This document shows, in pieces, positions 42,699 through 51,351 of a stretch of 64,000 nucleotides of DNA. Made by a program: the position numbers and the translations under genes. Within the stretch, counting starts at the first letter, position 1. Each line of letters opens with the position of its first letter. The DNA comes from Thauera sedimentorum (GTDB lineage Bacteria > Pseudomonadota > Gammaproteobacteria > Burkholderiales > Rhodocyclaceae), in assembly GCF_014489115.1 (NCBI RefSeq), contig NZ_JACTAH010000001.1, positions 2,057,544-2,121,543 of the forward strand. Direction: 5' to 3'. Below the pieces are notes generated by a model. That model was given only the letters and a program-made list of their open reading frames with translations. It was not told where the DNA came from and ran no database searches.

Positions 42699-44366
42699 TC
42701 AGCCTCCGATCATTTCAGTATTGGCCGCGCCCGGCGGCACCATGGGATAAACAAACTGCTCGCGGTCGATGGACACGTGGATCAGGCAGGGCCCCGGCGT
42801 GGCGAGCGCCTGCGCAAGCGTGCCGCGCGGGTTGGCTGCGGTGTCGAGATCGACCGCCGGCACGCCGAAACCTTCGGCGATCTTCACGAAGTCCGGCGCG
42901 CCACGGTACTTGGAGGCGAACACGCGCTTGCCGTAGAACAGGTTCTGCTGCTGGTACACCAGGCCCAGCGAGTTGTTGTTCATCAGCACGATCTTCACGT
43001 TGAGCCATTCCTCGGCCAGCGTGGCGAGTTCCTGGATGTTCATCTTGAAGCTGCCGTCGCCGGAGAAGCACACCACGGTACGCTCGGGCGCCGCCAGTGC
43101 GGCGCCGATCGCGGCCGGCATGCCGAAACCCATGGTCCCCAACCCGCCGGAGGTCAGCCACTGGCGCGGGCGGCGGAAGGGGTAGGCCTGGGCCACCCAC
43201 ATCTGGTGCTGGCCGACATCGGTGGTGATCACCGCCTCGTCGCCCACCGCGGCGGCCACCGCACGCACCAGGCCGTAGTGGCTGCGCGGGTCGTCCTGCT
43301 CGGCCCACTCCACCGGGAAGCGGCTCTTGAGGCTCTCCACATGCGACAGCCAGCGCTTGCGCAACTGTGCCTTGACGCGCGGCAGCAGGGCCTCCAGCAC
43401 CTGGGCGACGTCGCCATTGACCGCCACGTGCGCCTGCCGGATCTTGTGCAACTCGGAGCGATCGACGTCGATGTGCACGATCTTCGCCCTGGGACAGAAC
43501 TGCGTCGCCTTGCCGATCGCGCGATCGTCGAAACGCGCGCCGACGCAGACCAGCAGGTCGGCCTCTTCCAGGACGAAGTTGGTGTAGCGCGCAGCGTGCA
43601 TCCCGAGCATGCCGATCGACAGCGGATGATCCATGGGCATGGCGCCCAGCGCCATCAGCGTCATCGTGGTCGGCAAGCCGGCCTGCTCGGCCAGGGACAC
43701 CGCCTGGCGGGCAGCGCCGGAATGGATGACCCCGCCGCCGAGATAGAGGACGGGCTGCTCGGCCTCGTTGATCATCCGGGCGGCCTCCTCGACCGCCGCC
43801 ATGTCGAGCGCAGGCAGCGCCTCGGGCGCAGCCACCGGGGGGAAGTCGTCGAACTCGATGCGGGCGTTCTGCACATCCTTGGGCACGTCGACCAGCACCG
43901 GACCGGGCCGGCCGGACATGGCGACGCGGAAAGCCTCCGGAATGACTTCGAGCAGTTCCTCGACCGAGCGCACCAGGAAATTATGCTTGGTGATCGGCAC
44001 GGTCATCCCGTAGATGTCCACCTCCTGGAAGGCATCGGTGCCGATCATCGACAAGGGCACTTGGCCGGTGATCGCCACCATCGGAATCGAATCCAGGCGC
44101 GCATCGGCAATCGCCGTGACCAGGTTCGTGGCGCCGGGGCCGCTGGAGGCAAAGCACACCTCCGGCACGCCGGACACGCGCGCCATGCCTTGCGCCATGA
44201 AACCGGCGCCCTGCTCGTGGCGCGCCAGCACGTGGCGGATCACGGTGCTGCCCGAGAGGGCATCGTACAGCGGCAGGATGGCGCCGCCGGGAATGCCGGC
44301 GATGGTACGCACGCCCTGGCGTTCGAGCAGGCGCACGATCAACTCGGCGCCGGTCATCTGCTTCAT
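42699..44366 (-). CDS. ilvB: Acetolactate synthase large subunit, IlvB type
   Basis: This ThDP enzyme condenses pyruvate (or pyruvate and 2-ketobutyrate) in valine, leucine and isoleucine synthesis. The 555-residue protein has the ThDP glutamate in ARHEQGAGFMAQGMARVSG, the FAD-binding middle domain, and the ThDP-Mg motif GDGSFKMNIQELATLAEEWL with NN at the usual distance. Length and the short partner subunit favour IlvB over IlvI. An AGGAGAT ribosome site precedes the ATG. A Val-rich leader peptide and terminator lie upstream (44411-44589), indicating attenuation control. Confidence 0.97.
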   Translation of the reverse strand: MKQMTGAELIVRLLERQGVRTIAGIPGGAILPLYDALSGSTVIRHVLARHEQGAGFMAQGMARVSGVPEVCFASSGPGATNLVTAIADARLDSIPMVAITGQVPLSMIGTDAFQEVDIYGMTVPITKHNFLVRSVEELLEVIPEAFRVAMSGRPGPVLVDVPKDVQNARIEFDDFPPVAAPEALPALDMAAVEEAARMINEAEQPVLYLGGGVIHSGAARQAVSLAEQAGLPTTMTLMALGAMPMDHPLSIGMLGMHAARYTNFVLEEADLLVCVGARFDDRAIGKATQFCPRAKIVHIDVDRSELHKIRQAHVAVNGDVAQVLEALLPRVKAQLRKRWLSHVESLKSRFPVEWAEQDDPRSHYGLVRAVAAAVGDEAVITTDVGQHQMWVAQAYPFRRPRQWLTSGGLGTMGFGMPAAIGAALAAPERTVVCFSGDGSFKMNIQELATLAEEWLNVKIVLMNNNSLGLVYQQQNLFYGKRVFASKYRGAPDFVKIAEGFGVPAVDLDTAANPRGTLAQALATPGPCLIHVSIDREQFVYPMVPPGAANTEMIGG

Positions 44367-44410
44367 TTCGGATCTCCTGGAATGGTTCGCGACGTCAGGA
44401 CCGGCGGCAC

Positions 44411-44452
44411 AAAAACGAAAACCCCCGCCGGCTTGCGCGCCGGCGGGGGTTT
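44411..44452 (-). terminator. Attenuator terminator of ilvBN
   Basis: On the minus strand AAACCCCCGCCGGC-type arms pair over about 14 bp with a short loop, followed by TTTTCGTTTTTG. It lies between the leader peptide stop and the ilvB ATG, about 45 bases before the latter. Confidence 0.93.
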
Positions 44453-44484
44453 GGATTCGGTGACCTGCTTGTTGTCCTGACCCG

Positions 44485-44589
44485 CTACGACGCGCGACTG
44501 CCTACGCCTACTACTACGCGTACGGACAGGACTACGGCGAGGGAGCGGTTGCAGCGGGACATTGAACGGCTTCTACGGTCAGTGGCCAT
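44485..44589 (-). CDS. ilvB operon leader peptide (IvbL-like)
   Basis: A 34-codon ORF begins MATDRRSRSMSRCNRSLAVV and continues LSVRVVVGVGSRAS before TAG. A shorter version could start at the internal ATG (MSRCNRSLAVV, start 44562, 25 residues). Eight of the last 20 residues or so are Val, including VVV, close in style to E. coli IvbL. It ends about 30 bases before the terminator hairpin. Ribosome stalling at the Val codons when charged tRNA-Val is low would allow read-through into ilvBN. The role is inferred from structure and position. Confidence 0.85.
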   Translation of the reverse strand: MATDRRSRSMSRCNRSLAVVLSVRVVVGVGSRAS

Positions 44590-44642
44590 GATGAAACCAC
44601 GAATTGCGCTGCATGACAACACCCTTTCCACCCTTTGCAGGA

Positions 44643-46319
44643 TCAACCGGCGTGCGCCGACTCGTCCCGCAGGGCCCTGCGCAGGATCTTGCCGACGTTG
44701 GTCTTGGGCAGTTCGTCCCTGAACTCCACGTGATGCGGCACCTTGTAGCCGGTGAGGTTCTCGCGGCAATGCGCCACGATCGCCTCTGCGGTGAGCGCCG
44801 GATACTTCTTCACGACGAAGACCTTCACCGCCTCGCCGCTGCGCTCGTCCGGCACGCCGACCGCCGCCACCTCCAGCACGCCGGGATGACTGGCCACCAC
44901 GTCCTCGATCTCGTTCGGGTAAACATTGAAACCCGACACCAGGATCATGTCCTTCTTGCGGTCTACCAGGCGTATGAAGCCCTGCTCGTCCATCACCGCG
45001 ATGTCGCCGGTACGGAAGAAACCGTCGGCGGTGAACGCCCGCGCGCTGTCCTCCGGCCGGTTCCAGTAGCCCTTCATCACCTGCGGGCCGCGAACGCACA
45101 GCTCGCCACGCTGCCCCACCGCCACCTCGTTGCCGTCGTCGTCGCGGATACTCACTTCGGTCGATGAAACCGGCAGGCCGATGGAATGGTTGAACTCGGC
45201 CAGGTCGAGCGGATTGATGGTCACCGCGGGCGAGGTCTCGGTCAGGCCATAGGCTTCGTACAGCACCTTCCCGGTCACCTTCTTCCACTTGTCGGCCACC
45301 GCCTGCTGCACCGCCATGCCACCGCCGAGCGCGATCTTGAAACGGGAGAAATCGAGCTTGGCGAAGTCCGCGTTGTTGAGCAGGGCATTGAACAGTGTGT
45401 TGACGCCGGTGATCACCGTAAAGGGATGCTTGGCGAGCTCCTTCACGAAGCCGGGGATATCGCGCGGATTGGTGATCAGCACGTTGGTGGCGCCGATCTT
45501 GAAGAAGGTCAGGCAGTTCGCGGTAAGCGAAAAGATGTGATAGAGCGGCAAGGCGGTGATGATCACCTCTTCGCCCTCCTTCACATAGGGGCCGATCCAG
45601 GCGTGGGCCTGCTGCAGGTTGCCGACGATGTTCCCGTGTGTCAGCACCGCACCCTTGGCCGTACCGGTCGTGCCGCCGGTGTACTGCAGGAAGGCGATGT
45701 CGTCGTGGCCGATCTCGGCACGCTTCATCGAATGTCGCGCACCGAGTTCGAGCGCGGCGGAGAAGCGCACATGGCCCTGGATGTGCCAGGCAGGCACCAT
45801 CTTCTTGATCCGCCGCACCACGAAATTGACGATGGCGCTCTTCGGAAACCCGAGCATCTCCCCCAGACTGGTGACGATGACGTGCCGCACCGGCACCTTG
45901 GGCAGAACGTGCTCCAGCGTATGGGCGAAATTCTCCAGGATGACGATCGCGTCGGCACCGGAGTCCTTGAGCTGATGCTCCAGCTCACGGGCGGTATACA
46001 AGGGATTGACGTTGACCACCGTATAACCGCCGCGCAGGGAGCCGAACATGGCAACCGGATACTGCAGCAGGTTGGGCATCATCAGGGCCACGCGCGCGCC
46101 GCGCGGCAGCTTCAGTTCGCCCTGAAGGTAGGCGGCAAACCGCGCCGACAGACGATCCAGTTCCTCGTAGGTGATCGACTTGCCCATGTTGATGTACGCA
46201 GTACGGTTGCCGTACTTGCGCACACTCTGCTCGAACAGGTCGGCCAGCGACGCGAACTGGTGATGATCGATCTCGGCGGGTACGCCAGGGGGGTAGCTCT
46301 TAAGCCAGATCTTGTCCAA
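44643..46319 (-). CDS. fadD: Long-chain fatty acid-CoA ligase
   Basis: The enzyme activates fatty acids to acyl-CoA with ATP at the inner membrane. The 558-residue protein (E. coli FadD has 561) contains the AMP-binding motif [57 protein letters not shown] and the C-terminal [15 protein letters not shown] lysine. I place the start at TTG (read [17 protein letters not shown]), because a perfect AGGAGG lies seven bases upstream and homologues begin this way; an ATG 13 codons earlier has no family match. Confidence 0.95.
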   Translation of the reverse strand: MDKIWLKSYPPGVPAEIDHHQFASLADLFEQSVRKYGNRTAYINMGKSITYEELDRLSARFAAYLQGELKLPRGARVALMMPNLLQYPVAMFGSLRGGYTVVNVNPLYTARELEHQLKDSGADAIVILENFAHTLEHVLPKVPVRHVIVTSLGEMLGFPKSAIVNFVVRRIKKMVPAWHIQGHVRFSAALELGARHSMKRAEIGHDDIAFLQYTGGTTGTAKGAVLTHGNIVGNLQQAHAWIGPYVKEGEEVIITALPLYHIFSLTANCLTFFKIGATNVLITNPRDIPGFVKELAKHPFTVITGVNTLFNALLNNADFAKLDFSRFKIALGGGMAVQQAVADKWKKVTGKVLYEAYGLTETSPAVTINPLDLAEFNHSIGLPVSSTEVSIRDDDGNEVAVGQRGELCVRGPQVMKGYWNRPEDSARAFTADGFFRTGDIAVMDEQGFIRLVDRKKDMILVSGFNVYPNEIEDVVASHPGVLEVAAVGVPDERSGEAVKVFVVKKYPALTAEAIVAHCRENLTGYKVPHHVEFRDELPKTNVGKILRRALRDESAHAG

Positions 46320-46323
46320 GTTG

Positions 46324-46332
46324 TCTCCTCCT
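46324..46332 (-). promoter_or_regulatory. Ribosome binding site that fixes the TTG start of fadD
   Basis: AGGAGGAGA on the minus strand, four bases before the TTG codon. It would lie inside the coding region if the upstream ATG were used. Confidence 0.8.
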
Positions 46333-46525
46333 GATGTTGGAAAATGCGCATTCCACATGCAACTACGTGGTTACTGCACCGCCCTCCCGAGGCGTAACGG
46401 GCGCCACCGAGGGCACCACGTCTTCCAACCGACTACTGTCCGTAAGAGGCCCGGACTTTTCTATTTGTTCTCACAGCTACGATGCGCGCCCCCCTGCGGC
46501 ACCCATCGCCCGTGTAGTTCTCCGC

Positions 46526-46984
46526 TCAGCCTTGCTCGCCGCTCTCGGCGGGCCAGTTGCGGATGTAGTTCTTCAGCATGCGGTTCTCGAAGCTTTGTTC
46601 CTCGAGCACCGCCTTGGCCACGTCATGGAAGGACACCACACCCAGCAGGGTGTTGCCATCCATCACCGGCAGGTAGCGCTGGTGGCGATCCACCATCAAG
46701 CGCCGCAGTTCGTCCATTTCCATGTTCGGCGAGGCGGAGAGTGGATCACGCAGCATCGCCTGCTCGATCGCCATCTCCTGCCACTTCGCACCGCCTGCAT
46801 GCACCGCGCCGAGCACTTCGCGGAAGGTGAGCATGCCCGCCATGCGCCCCTGGTCGAATACCACGAGCGAGCCCACGTCCTGTTCGGTCATGATGGCGAC
46901 AGCCTCCGCCAGGCTCCGGTTCGGTGCGATCGTATAAAGCACCTTGCCCTTGATGGCGAGAATTTCGCTGACGAGCATACCCAT
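46526..46984 (-). CDS. Two-CBS-domain protein
   Basis: The 152-residue protein consists of two CBS repeats (about 10-65 and 75-135), for example TEQDVGSLVVFDQGRMAGML and RRLMVDRHQRYLPVMDGNTL with LLGVVSFHDVAKAVLEE. Such stand-alone pairs bind adenosine nucleotides and often regulate partners. No partner is fused, and the flanking genes (fadD and the ferredoxin) give no clear hint. Function unknown. Confidence 0.92.
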   Translation of the reverse strand: MGMLVSEILAIKGKVLYTIAPNRSLAEAVAIMTEQDVGSLVVFDQGRMAGMLTFREVLGAVHAGGAKWQEMAIEQAMLRDPLSASPNMEMDELRRLMVDRHQRYLPVMDGNTLLGVVSFHDVAKAVLEEQSFENRMLKNYIRNWPAESGEQG

Positions 46985-47073
46985 TAACTTCTAGCTCCGG
47001 TAGTGACGGTGTCGTGCGCCATGTTAGTGCATTGCCGACGGGACGGAAAGTATGCGCCCCACCCGCGCGACCG

Positions 47074-47397
47074 CTAGCGTTTCAATTGATCGAGCTTGTC
47101 CTTGACTTGCGCCCACTCATCCGCATCGGGCAAAGGATCCTTGCGCTCGACGATCGCCCGCCATTTCTTGGACAACTCGGCATTGAGCTCGATGAAATGC
47201 TCCTGCCCGGCCGGCACGTCGTCCTCGGCATAGATCGCCTCGACCGGACACTCGGCCACACACAGCGTACAGTCGATGCATTCATCGGGATCGATCACCA
47301 GGAAGTTCTCGCCTTCCCGGAAACAATCCACCGGACACACGTCCACGCAATCCGTATATTTGCAGCGAATACAGGATTCGGTTACGACATAGGTCAT
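47074..47397 (-). CDS. fdxA: 7Fe ferredoxin FdxA
   Basis: The 107-residue protein carries one 3Fe-4S and one 4Fe-4S cluster, with cysteines in [20 protein letters not shown] and [19 protein letters not shown]. The C-terminal helical extension of about 45 residues ([15 protein letters not shown]) is typical of the Azotobacter-type FdxA group. It transfers electrons in the cytoplasm; the partner is not known. It is divergent from trxA over 264 bases that hold promoters but no other gene. Confidence 0.95.
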   Translation of the reverse strand: MTYVVTESCIRCKYTDCVDVCPVDCFREGENFLVIDPDECIDCTLCVAECPVEAIYAEDDVPAGQEHFIELNAELSKKWRAIVERKDPLPDADEWAQVKDKLDQLKR

Positions 47398-47524
47398 TTT
47401 TTCTCTCTCCGTCAGTCCGGCCCCGTGGAAACGATGCCCATGGGACGGCGCTCCACTATAGTTCAGCGCGACGCATTTTTGCCACGCTCAGGCCCACGCC
47501 GGCTTCGCCGTTCCCCATATTTTC

Positions 47525-47553
47525 TTGACGCCGGCCCCGGGTTCGCATAAGTT
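47525..47553 (+). promoter_or_regulatory. Likely sigma-70 promoter of trxA
   Basis: TTGACG, a 17-base spacer and TAAGTT lie about 108 bases before the trxA ATG. The -35 match is good; the -10 match is partial. Confidence 0.5.
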
Positions 47554-47661
47554 TCGCAAAACTTCCCGCGAGGCCACACTCCTGGCCCTGCCCCATCGGG
47601 CCGCCTCAGGCCCCGATTCCCCCGATCCGTTCCAGAACAGCCATCCCTGATGTGAGGAATC

Positions 47662-47988
47662 ATGAGCGAGCATATCCATTACGTGACCGACGGCAATTTC
47701 GAGTCCGAGGTGCTGCAGTCGCAAACGCCGGTCCTGGTGGACTACTGGGCCGAATGGTGCGGTCCGTGCAAGATGATCGCCCCCATCCTTGACGACGTCG
47801 CCAAAGAGTATGCCGGCAAGCTCAAGGTCGCCAAGCTGAACATCGACGAGAACCAGGACACCCCCGCCAAATTCGGCATCCGCGGAATCCCGACCCTGAT
47901 GCTGTTCAAGGGCGGCAACGTGGAAGCCACCAAGGTTGGCGCTCTTTCCAAATCGCAACTGACGGCCTTCATTGACAGCAATCTCTGA
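47662..47988 (+). CDS. trxA: Thioredoxin 1
   Basis: Thioredoxin reduces disulfides in the cytoplasm. The 108-residue protein has the active site [14 protein letters not shown] and the cis-proline loop [22 protein letters not shown] ribosome site precedes the ATG. It lies directly before rho, as in E. coli and many Proteobacteria. Confidence 0.98.
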   Translation: MSEHIHYVTDGNFESEVLQSQTPVLVDYWAEWCGPCKMIAPILDDVAKEYAGKLKVAKLNIDENQDTPAKFGIRGIPTLMLFKGGNVEATKVGALSKSQLTAFIDSNL

Positions 47989-48130
47989 CCCCACCGCGCC
48001 GGAGATCGCTCCGGCCGCATCCCGCGGCGCCGCCCGGCCTCCCCGCCGCAGCAGCCGGCGCCGCGAAGAAACCGCCTCTCCGGCGACCGAGCCAGATTCC
48101 TCCACCGAAGCACCATCCATACCCGCCGCC

Positions 48131-49393
48131 ATGCATCTATCGGAGCTAAAGGCCCTCCACGTCAGCGAACTGCTGGAGATGGCCGTCGCCAATGAAATCG
48201 ACGGCGCCAACCGACTGCGCAAGCAGGAGTTGGTATTCGCCCTGTTGAAGAACCGGGCCAAGAAGGGCGAACCGATCTACGGCGATGGCGCGCTAGAAGT
48301 GCTGCCGGACGGCTTCGGCTTCCTGCGCTCGCCCGAGGCCTCCTACCTGGCGGGCACGGACGACATCTACGTTTCGCCCTCGCAGATCCGCCGCTTCAAC
48401 CTGCACACCGGCGACACCATCGAGGGAGAGATCCGCACCCCGAAGGACGGCGAACGCTACTTCGCGCTGGTCAAGCTGGACAAGATCAACGGCCGCCCGC
48501 CGGAAGAGTGCAAGCACAAGATCCTCTTCGAGAACCTCACGCCGCTGCACCCGCAGGAGTGCCTGAAGCTCGAGCGCGACATGCGCGGCGAGGAGAACAC
48601 CACCAGCCGCATCATCGACATGATCGCGCCGATCGGCAAAGGCCAGCGCGGCCTGCTGGTGGCCCCGCCGAAGAGCGGCAAGACAGTGATGCTGCAGCAC
48701 ATCGCGCACGCGATCACCGCCAATCATCCGGACGTCACGCTGATCGTGCTGCTGATCGACGAGCGCCCGGAGGAAGTCACCGAGATGCAGCGCTCGGTCA
48801 AGGGCGAGGTCGTGGCCTCGACCTTCGACGAACCGGCCACCCGCCACGTGCAGGTCGCCGAGATGGTGATCGAGAAGGCCAAACGCCTGGTCGAGCACAA
48901 GCGCGACGTGGTCATCCTGCTCGACTCGCTGACCCGCCTGGCACGCGCCTACAACACCGTACAGCCGGCCTCGGGCAAGGTGCTCACCGGCGGCGTGGAT
49001 GCCAACGCCCTGCAGAAGCCCAAGCGCTTCTTCGGCGCCGCGCGCAACATCGAAGAAGGCGGCTCGCTGACCATCATCGCCACCACGCTGATCGACACCG
49101 GCAGCCGCATGGACGACGTGATCTACGAGGAATTCAAGGGCACCGGCAACATGGAGCTGCACCTTGATCGTCGCATGGCCGAGAAGCGCGTCTATCCGGC
49201 CATCAACGTCAACCGCTCCGGCACACGTCGCGAAGAGCTGCTGCTGAAGGCCGACGTGCTGCAGAAGGTGTGGATCCTGAGGAAGCTCCTGTACGGCATG
49301 GACGACATCGACGCGATGGAATTCCTGCTCGACAAGGTCAAGGCCACCAAGAGCAACGCGGAGTTCTTCGACGCGATGCGCTCCGGCCGCTGA
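48131..49393 (+). CDS. rho: Transcription termination factor Rho
   Basis: Rho is a hexameric RNA helicase that terminates transcription. The 420-residue protein starts [18 protein letters not shown] and has the primary RNA-binding OB domain ([19 protein letters not shown]). The P-loop [10 protein letters not shown], Walker [18 protein letters not shown] and the Q-loop/R-loop region [11 protein letters not shown] follow. I chose this start because homologues begin here. The same frame is open for another 53 codons upstream to a TTG inside trxA, with an Arg/Pro-rich sequence, so an N-terminal extension cannot be excluded. The 142-base gap after trxA may be the autoregulatory leader. Confidence 0.97.
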   Translation: MHLSELKALHVSELLEMAVANEIDGANRLRKQELVFALLKNRAKKGEPIYGDGALEVLPDGFGFLRSPEASYLAGTDDIYVSPSQIRRFNLHTGDTIEGEIRTPKDGERYFALVKLDKINGRPPEECKHKILFENLTPLHPQECLKLERDMRGEENTTSRIIDMIAPIGKGQRGLLVAPPKSGKTVMLQHIAHAITANHPDVTLIVLLIDERPEEVTEMQRSVKGEVVASTFDEPATRHVQVAEMVIEKAKRLVEHKRDVVILLDSLTRLARAYNTVQPASGKVLTGGVDANALQKPKRFFGAARNIEEGGSLTIIATTLIDTGSRMDDVIYEEFKGTGNMELHLDRRMAEKRVYPAINVNRSGTRREELLLKADVLQKVWILRKLLYGMDDIDAMEFLLDKVKATKSNAEFFDAMRSGR

Positions 49394-49413
49394 AGCCCCT
49401 TCCGGGCTTCAAT

Positions 49414-49441
49414 AAGAAAGCCACCCTAGGGTGGCTTTCTT
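49414..49441. terminator. Bidirectional terminator between rho and the hydroxybutyryl-CoA dehydrogenase gene
   Basis: AAGAAAGCCACCC-TA-GGGTGGCTTTCTT is a perfect palindrome with a 13-bp stem and T/A-rich flanks on both sides. A second small hairpin GAAGCCC/GGGCTTC overlaps the rho stop codon. The two genes converge here. Confidence 0.9.
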
Positions 49442-49464
49442 GCTTTCAGGGCTGCGTGCCGCAC

Positions 49465-50319
49465 TTACTTCGCGTAGTCGAAGAAGCCCTTGCCGGTCTT
49501 GCGGCCCAGATAGCCGGCTTCAACCATCTCCACCAGCAGCGGTGCCGGACGGTACTTCGGGTCCTTGAAGCCCTCGAACAGCACCTGCATCACCGCGAGC
49601 TCCACATCCAGACCGATCATGTCGCACAGCGCCAGCGGACCGATCGGGTGGTTGCAGCCCAGCTTCATCGCCTCGTCGATCTCGGCAGCACTCGCCAGGC
49701 CCTCGCCAAGCGCGAAGATCGCCTCGTTGATCATCGGGCAGAGCATGCGGTTGACCACGAAACCCGGGCTGTTGCGGACCTGCACAGGCGTCTTGCCGAC
49801 CGCCTTCGACACCGTCTCGACCGCGGCATAGGTTTCGTCGGAGGTCTGCAGGCCACGGATCAGTTCGACCAGCGCCATCATCGGCACGGGGTTGAAGAAG
49901 TGCATGCCGATCACGCGGTCGGCCCGGCCGGTCGCCGCCGCCAGCTTGGTGATCGAGATCGACGAGGTGTTGCTGGCGATGATCGCCTCGGGTTTTGCCG
50001 CCGCGTCGAGTTGCGCAAAGATCTTCAGCTTGAGCTCGAGGTTCTCGGTGGCCGCCTCGATGACCAGGTCGCAATCGGCCACGGCCGCCAGGTCCGCGGA
50101 GGTGGAAACCCGCGCCAGCGCCGCATCCTTCTCGGCGGCAGTCATCTTCTCTTTCTTGATCAGGCGGTCGAGGCTCGCCCCGATGGTGGCCAGGCCGCGC
50201 TGCAGGGCGGCATCGGACACATCCGTCATCACCACCTCGAAGCCGGAGACTGCAAACGCCTGCGTGATGCCGTTACCCATGGTGCCGGCGCCGACCACGC
50301 CGATCTTCTTGATCGTCAT
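49465..50319 (-). CDS. 3-hydroxybutyryl-CoA dehydrogenase
   Basis: The enzyme oxidises 3-hydroxybutyryl-CoA to acetoacetyl-CoA with NAD(P), or works in reverse. The 284-residue protein starts [20 protein letters not shown] with the Rossmann loop GAGTMG. It has [14 protein letters not shown], the catalytic histidine in [15 protein letters not shown], and [19 protein letters not shown]. Length and motifs fit the single-function Hbd/PaaH type. It may feed butyrate or aromatic-acid breakdown, or PHB turnover. A perfect inverted repeat lies about 50 bases upstream of the start (see 50370-50397). Confidence 0.94.
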   Translation of the reverse strand: MTIKKIGVVGAGTMGNGITQAFAVSGFEVVMTDVSDAALQRGLATIGASLDRLIKKEKMTAAEKDAALARVSTSADLAAVADCDLVIEAATENLELKLKIFAQLDAAAKPEAIIASNTSSISITKLAAATGRADRVIGMHFFNPVPMMALVELIRGLQTSDETYAAVETVSKAVGKTPVQVRNSPGFVVNRMLCPMINEAIFALGEGLASAAEIDEAMKLGCNHPIGPLALCDMIGLDVELAVMQVLFEGFKDPKYRPAPLLVEMVEAGYLGRKTGKGFFDYAK

Positions 50320-50369
50320 CTTGAATCTCGCTCCCTTGTTCGATTGAAGAACGCCACGAACGGAGAGCA

Positions 50370-50397
50370 CGTCTCCATACCGTTGCGTATGGAGACG
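50370..50397 (-). promoter_or_regulatory. Inverted repeat upstream of the hydroxybutyryl-CoA dehydrogenase gene
   Basis: CGTCTCCATAC and its exact complement GTATGGAGACG flank six bases. The repeat ends about 50 bases before the start codon, a good place for a repressor operator or a leader hairpin. No regulator gene is nearby. Confidence 0.5.
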
Positions 50398-50493
50398 AAT
50401 GTAGCGCAATCGTCCGTCCGGCGCCAGTCCGCCAGCACAGTTCGGAAAGCTCACTCGGCTCAGGGGAAACACCTCTCGGCCAGCGTATGGACG

Positions 50494-50528
50494 AAAAAAA
50501 AAACGGGAGCCGATATCGGCTCCCGTTT
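50494..50528 (-). terminator. Terminator of the tRNA operon
   Basis: AAACGGGAGCCGA-TATCGGCTCCCGTTT forms a perfect palindrome directly after tRNA-Asp, followed on the minus strand by a run of ten T residues. Confidence 0.95.
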
Positions 50529-50534
50529 CTTTGG

Positions 50535-50611
50535 TGGCGGAGTGGACGGGACTCGAACCCGCGACCCCCGGCGTGACAGGCCGGTATTCTAACCGACTGA
50601 ACTACCACTCC
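50535..50611 (-). tRNA. tRNA-Asp (GTC), copy 1
   Basis: A 77-base tRNA with encoded CCA. Acceptor GGAGTGG/CCACTCC, discriminator G, anticodon loop CTGTCAC (GTC), TTCGAGTC T-loop. It closes the downstream Ala-Glu-Asp set. Confidence 0.98.
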
Positions 50612-50675
50612 GCGCTGACCTGCTCCGGCATCGCTGCCGGTTTGCTCACCTGCTTATCGCAGGTTCGCCATGTTC

Positions 50676-50751
50676 TGGCGTCCCCACGGGGATTCGAACC
50701 CCGGTTATCGCCGTGAAAGGGCGGTGTCCTAGGCCTCTAGACGATGGGGAC
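50676..50751 (-). tRNA. tRNA-Glu (TTC), copy 1
   Basis: A 76-base tRNA with encoded CCA. Acceptor GTCCCCA, anticodon loop CTTTCAC (TTC), GTTCGAATCC T-arm. Confidence 0.98.
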
Positions 50752-50754
50752 CTG

Positions 50755-50830
<76 letters not shown>

Positions 50831-50843
50831 AACAGAGTCGAAG

Positions 50844-50872
50844 ATTATAGCAAGCGGTAAAGGCCACCGCAA
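50844..50872 (-). promoter_or_regulatory. Promoter of tRNA set 1
   Basis: On the minus strand TTGCGG, a 17-base spacer and a perfect TATAAT lie 13 bases before tRNA-Ala copy 1. Confidence 0.75.
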
Positions 50873-50935
50873 GCTTTTTCCGAAACGTTTTTTGCTCCGG
50901 AACCACGAATCATGCGGACTTCGTGGGTACTACTG

Positions 50936-51012
50936 TGGCGGAGTGGACGGGACTCGAACCCGCGACCCCCGGCGTGACAGGCCGGTATTCTAACCGACTG
51001 AACTACCACTCC
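50936..51012 (-). tRNA. tRNA-Asp (GTC), copy 2
   Basis: The sequence is identical to copy 1, shifted by 401 bases. It ends the upstream Ala-Glu-Asp set. Confidence 0.98.
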
Positions 51013-51076
51013 GCGCTGACCTGCTCCGGCATCGCTGCCGGTTTGCTCACCTGCTCATCGCAGGTTCGCCATGTTC

Positions 51077-51152
51077 TGGCGTCCCCACGGGGATTCGAAC
51101 CCCGGTTATCGCCGTGAAAGGGCGGTGTCCTAGGCCTCTAGACGATGGGGAC
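51077..51152 (-). tRNA. tRNA-Glu (TTC), copy 2
   Basis: The sequence is identical to copy 1, also shifted by 401 bases. The spacer to tRNA-Asp differs from that of copy 1 by one base. Confidence 0.98.
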
Positions 51153-51164
51153 CTGACTTTCGGT

Positions 51165-51240
<76 letters not shown>

Positions 51241-51258
51241 GACCGCGAAAGAGCGCGC

Positions 51259-51287
51259 ATTATATGAACACCCCTCGGGGCTGTAAA
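51259..51287 (-). promoter_or_regulatory. Promoter of tRNA set 2
   Basis: On the minus strand TTTACA, a 17-base spacer and TATAAT, followed by a GC-rich discriminator (GCGCGC) typical of stringently controlled stable-RNA promoters. Confidence 0.9.
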
Positions 51288-51351
51288 GCGTCTTTTCGTA
51301 CTTTTTTCGTCGAACCGCAGAATTCCGGCAGACAGCCTGTTCGCGGTGCTT

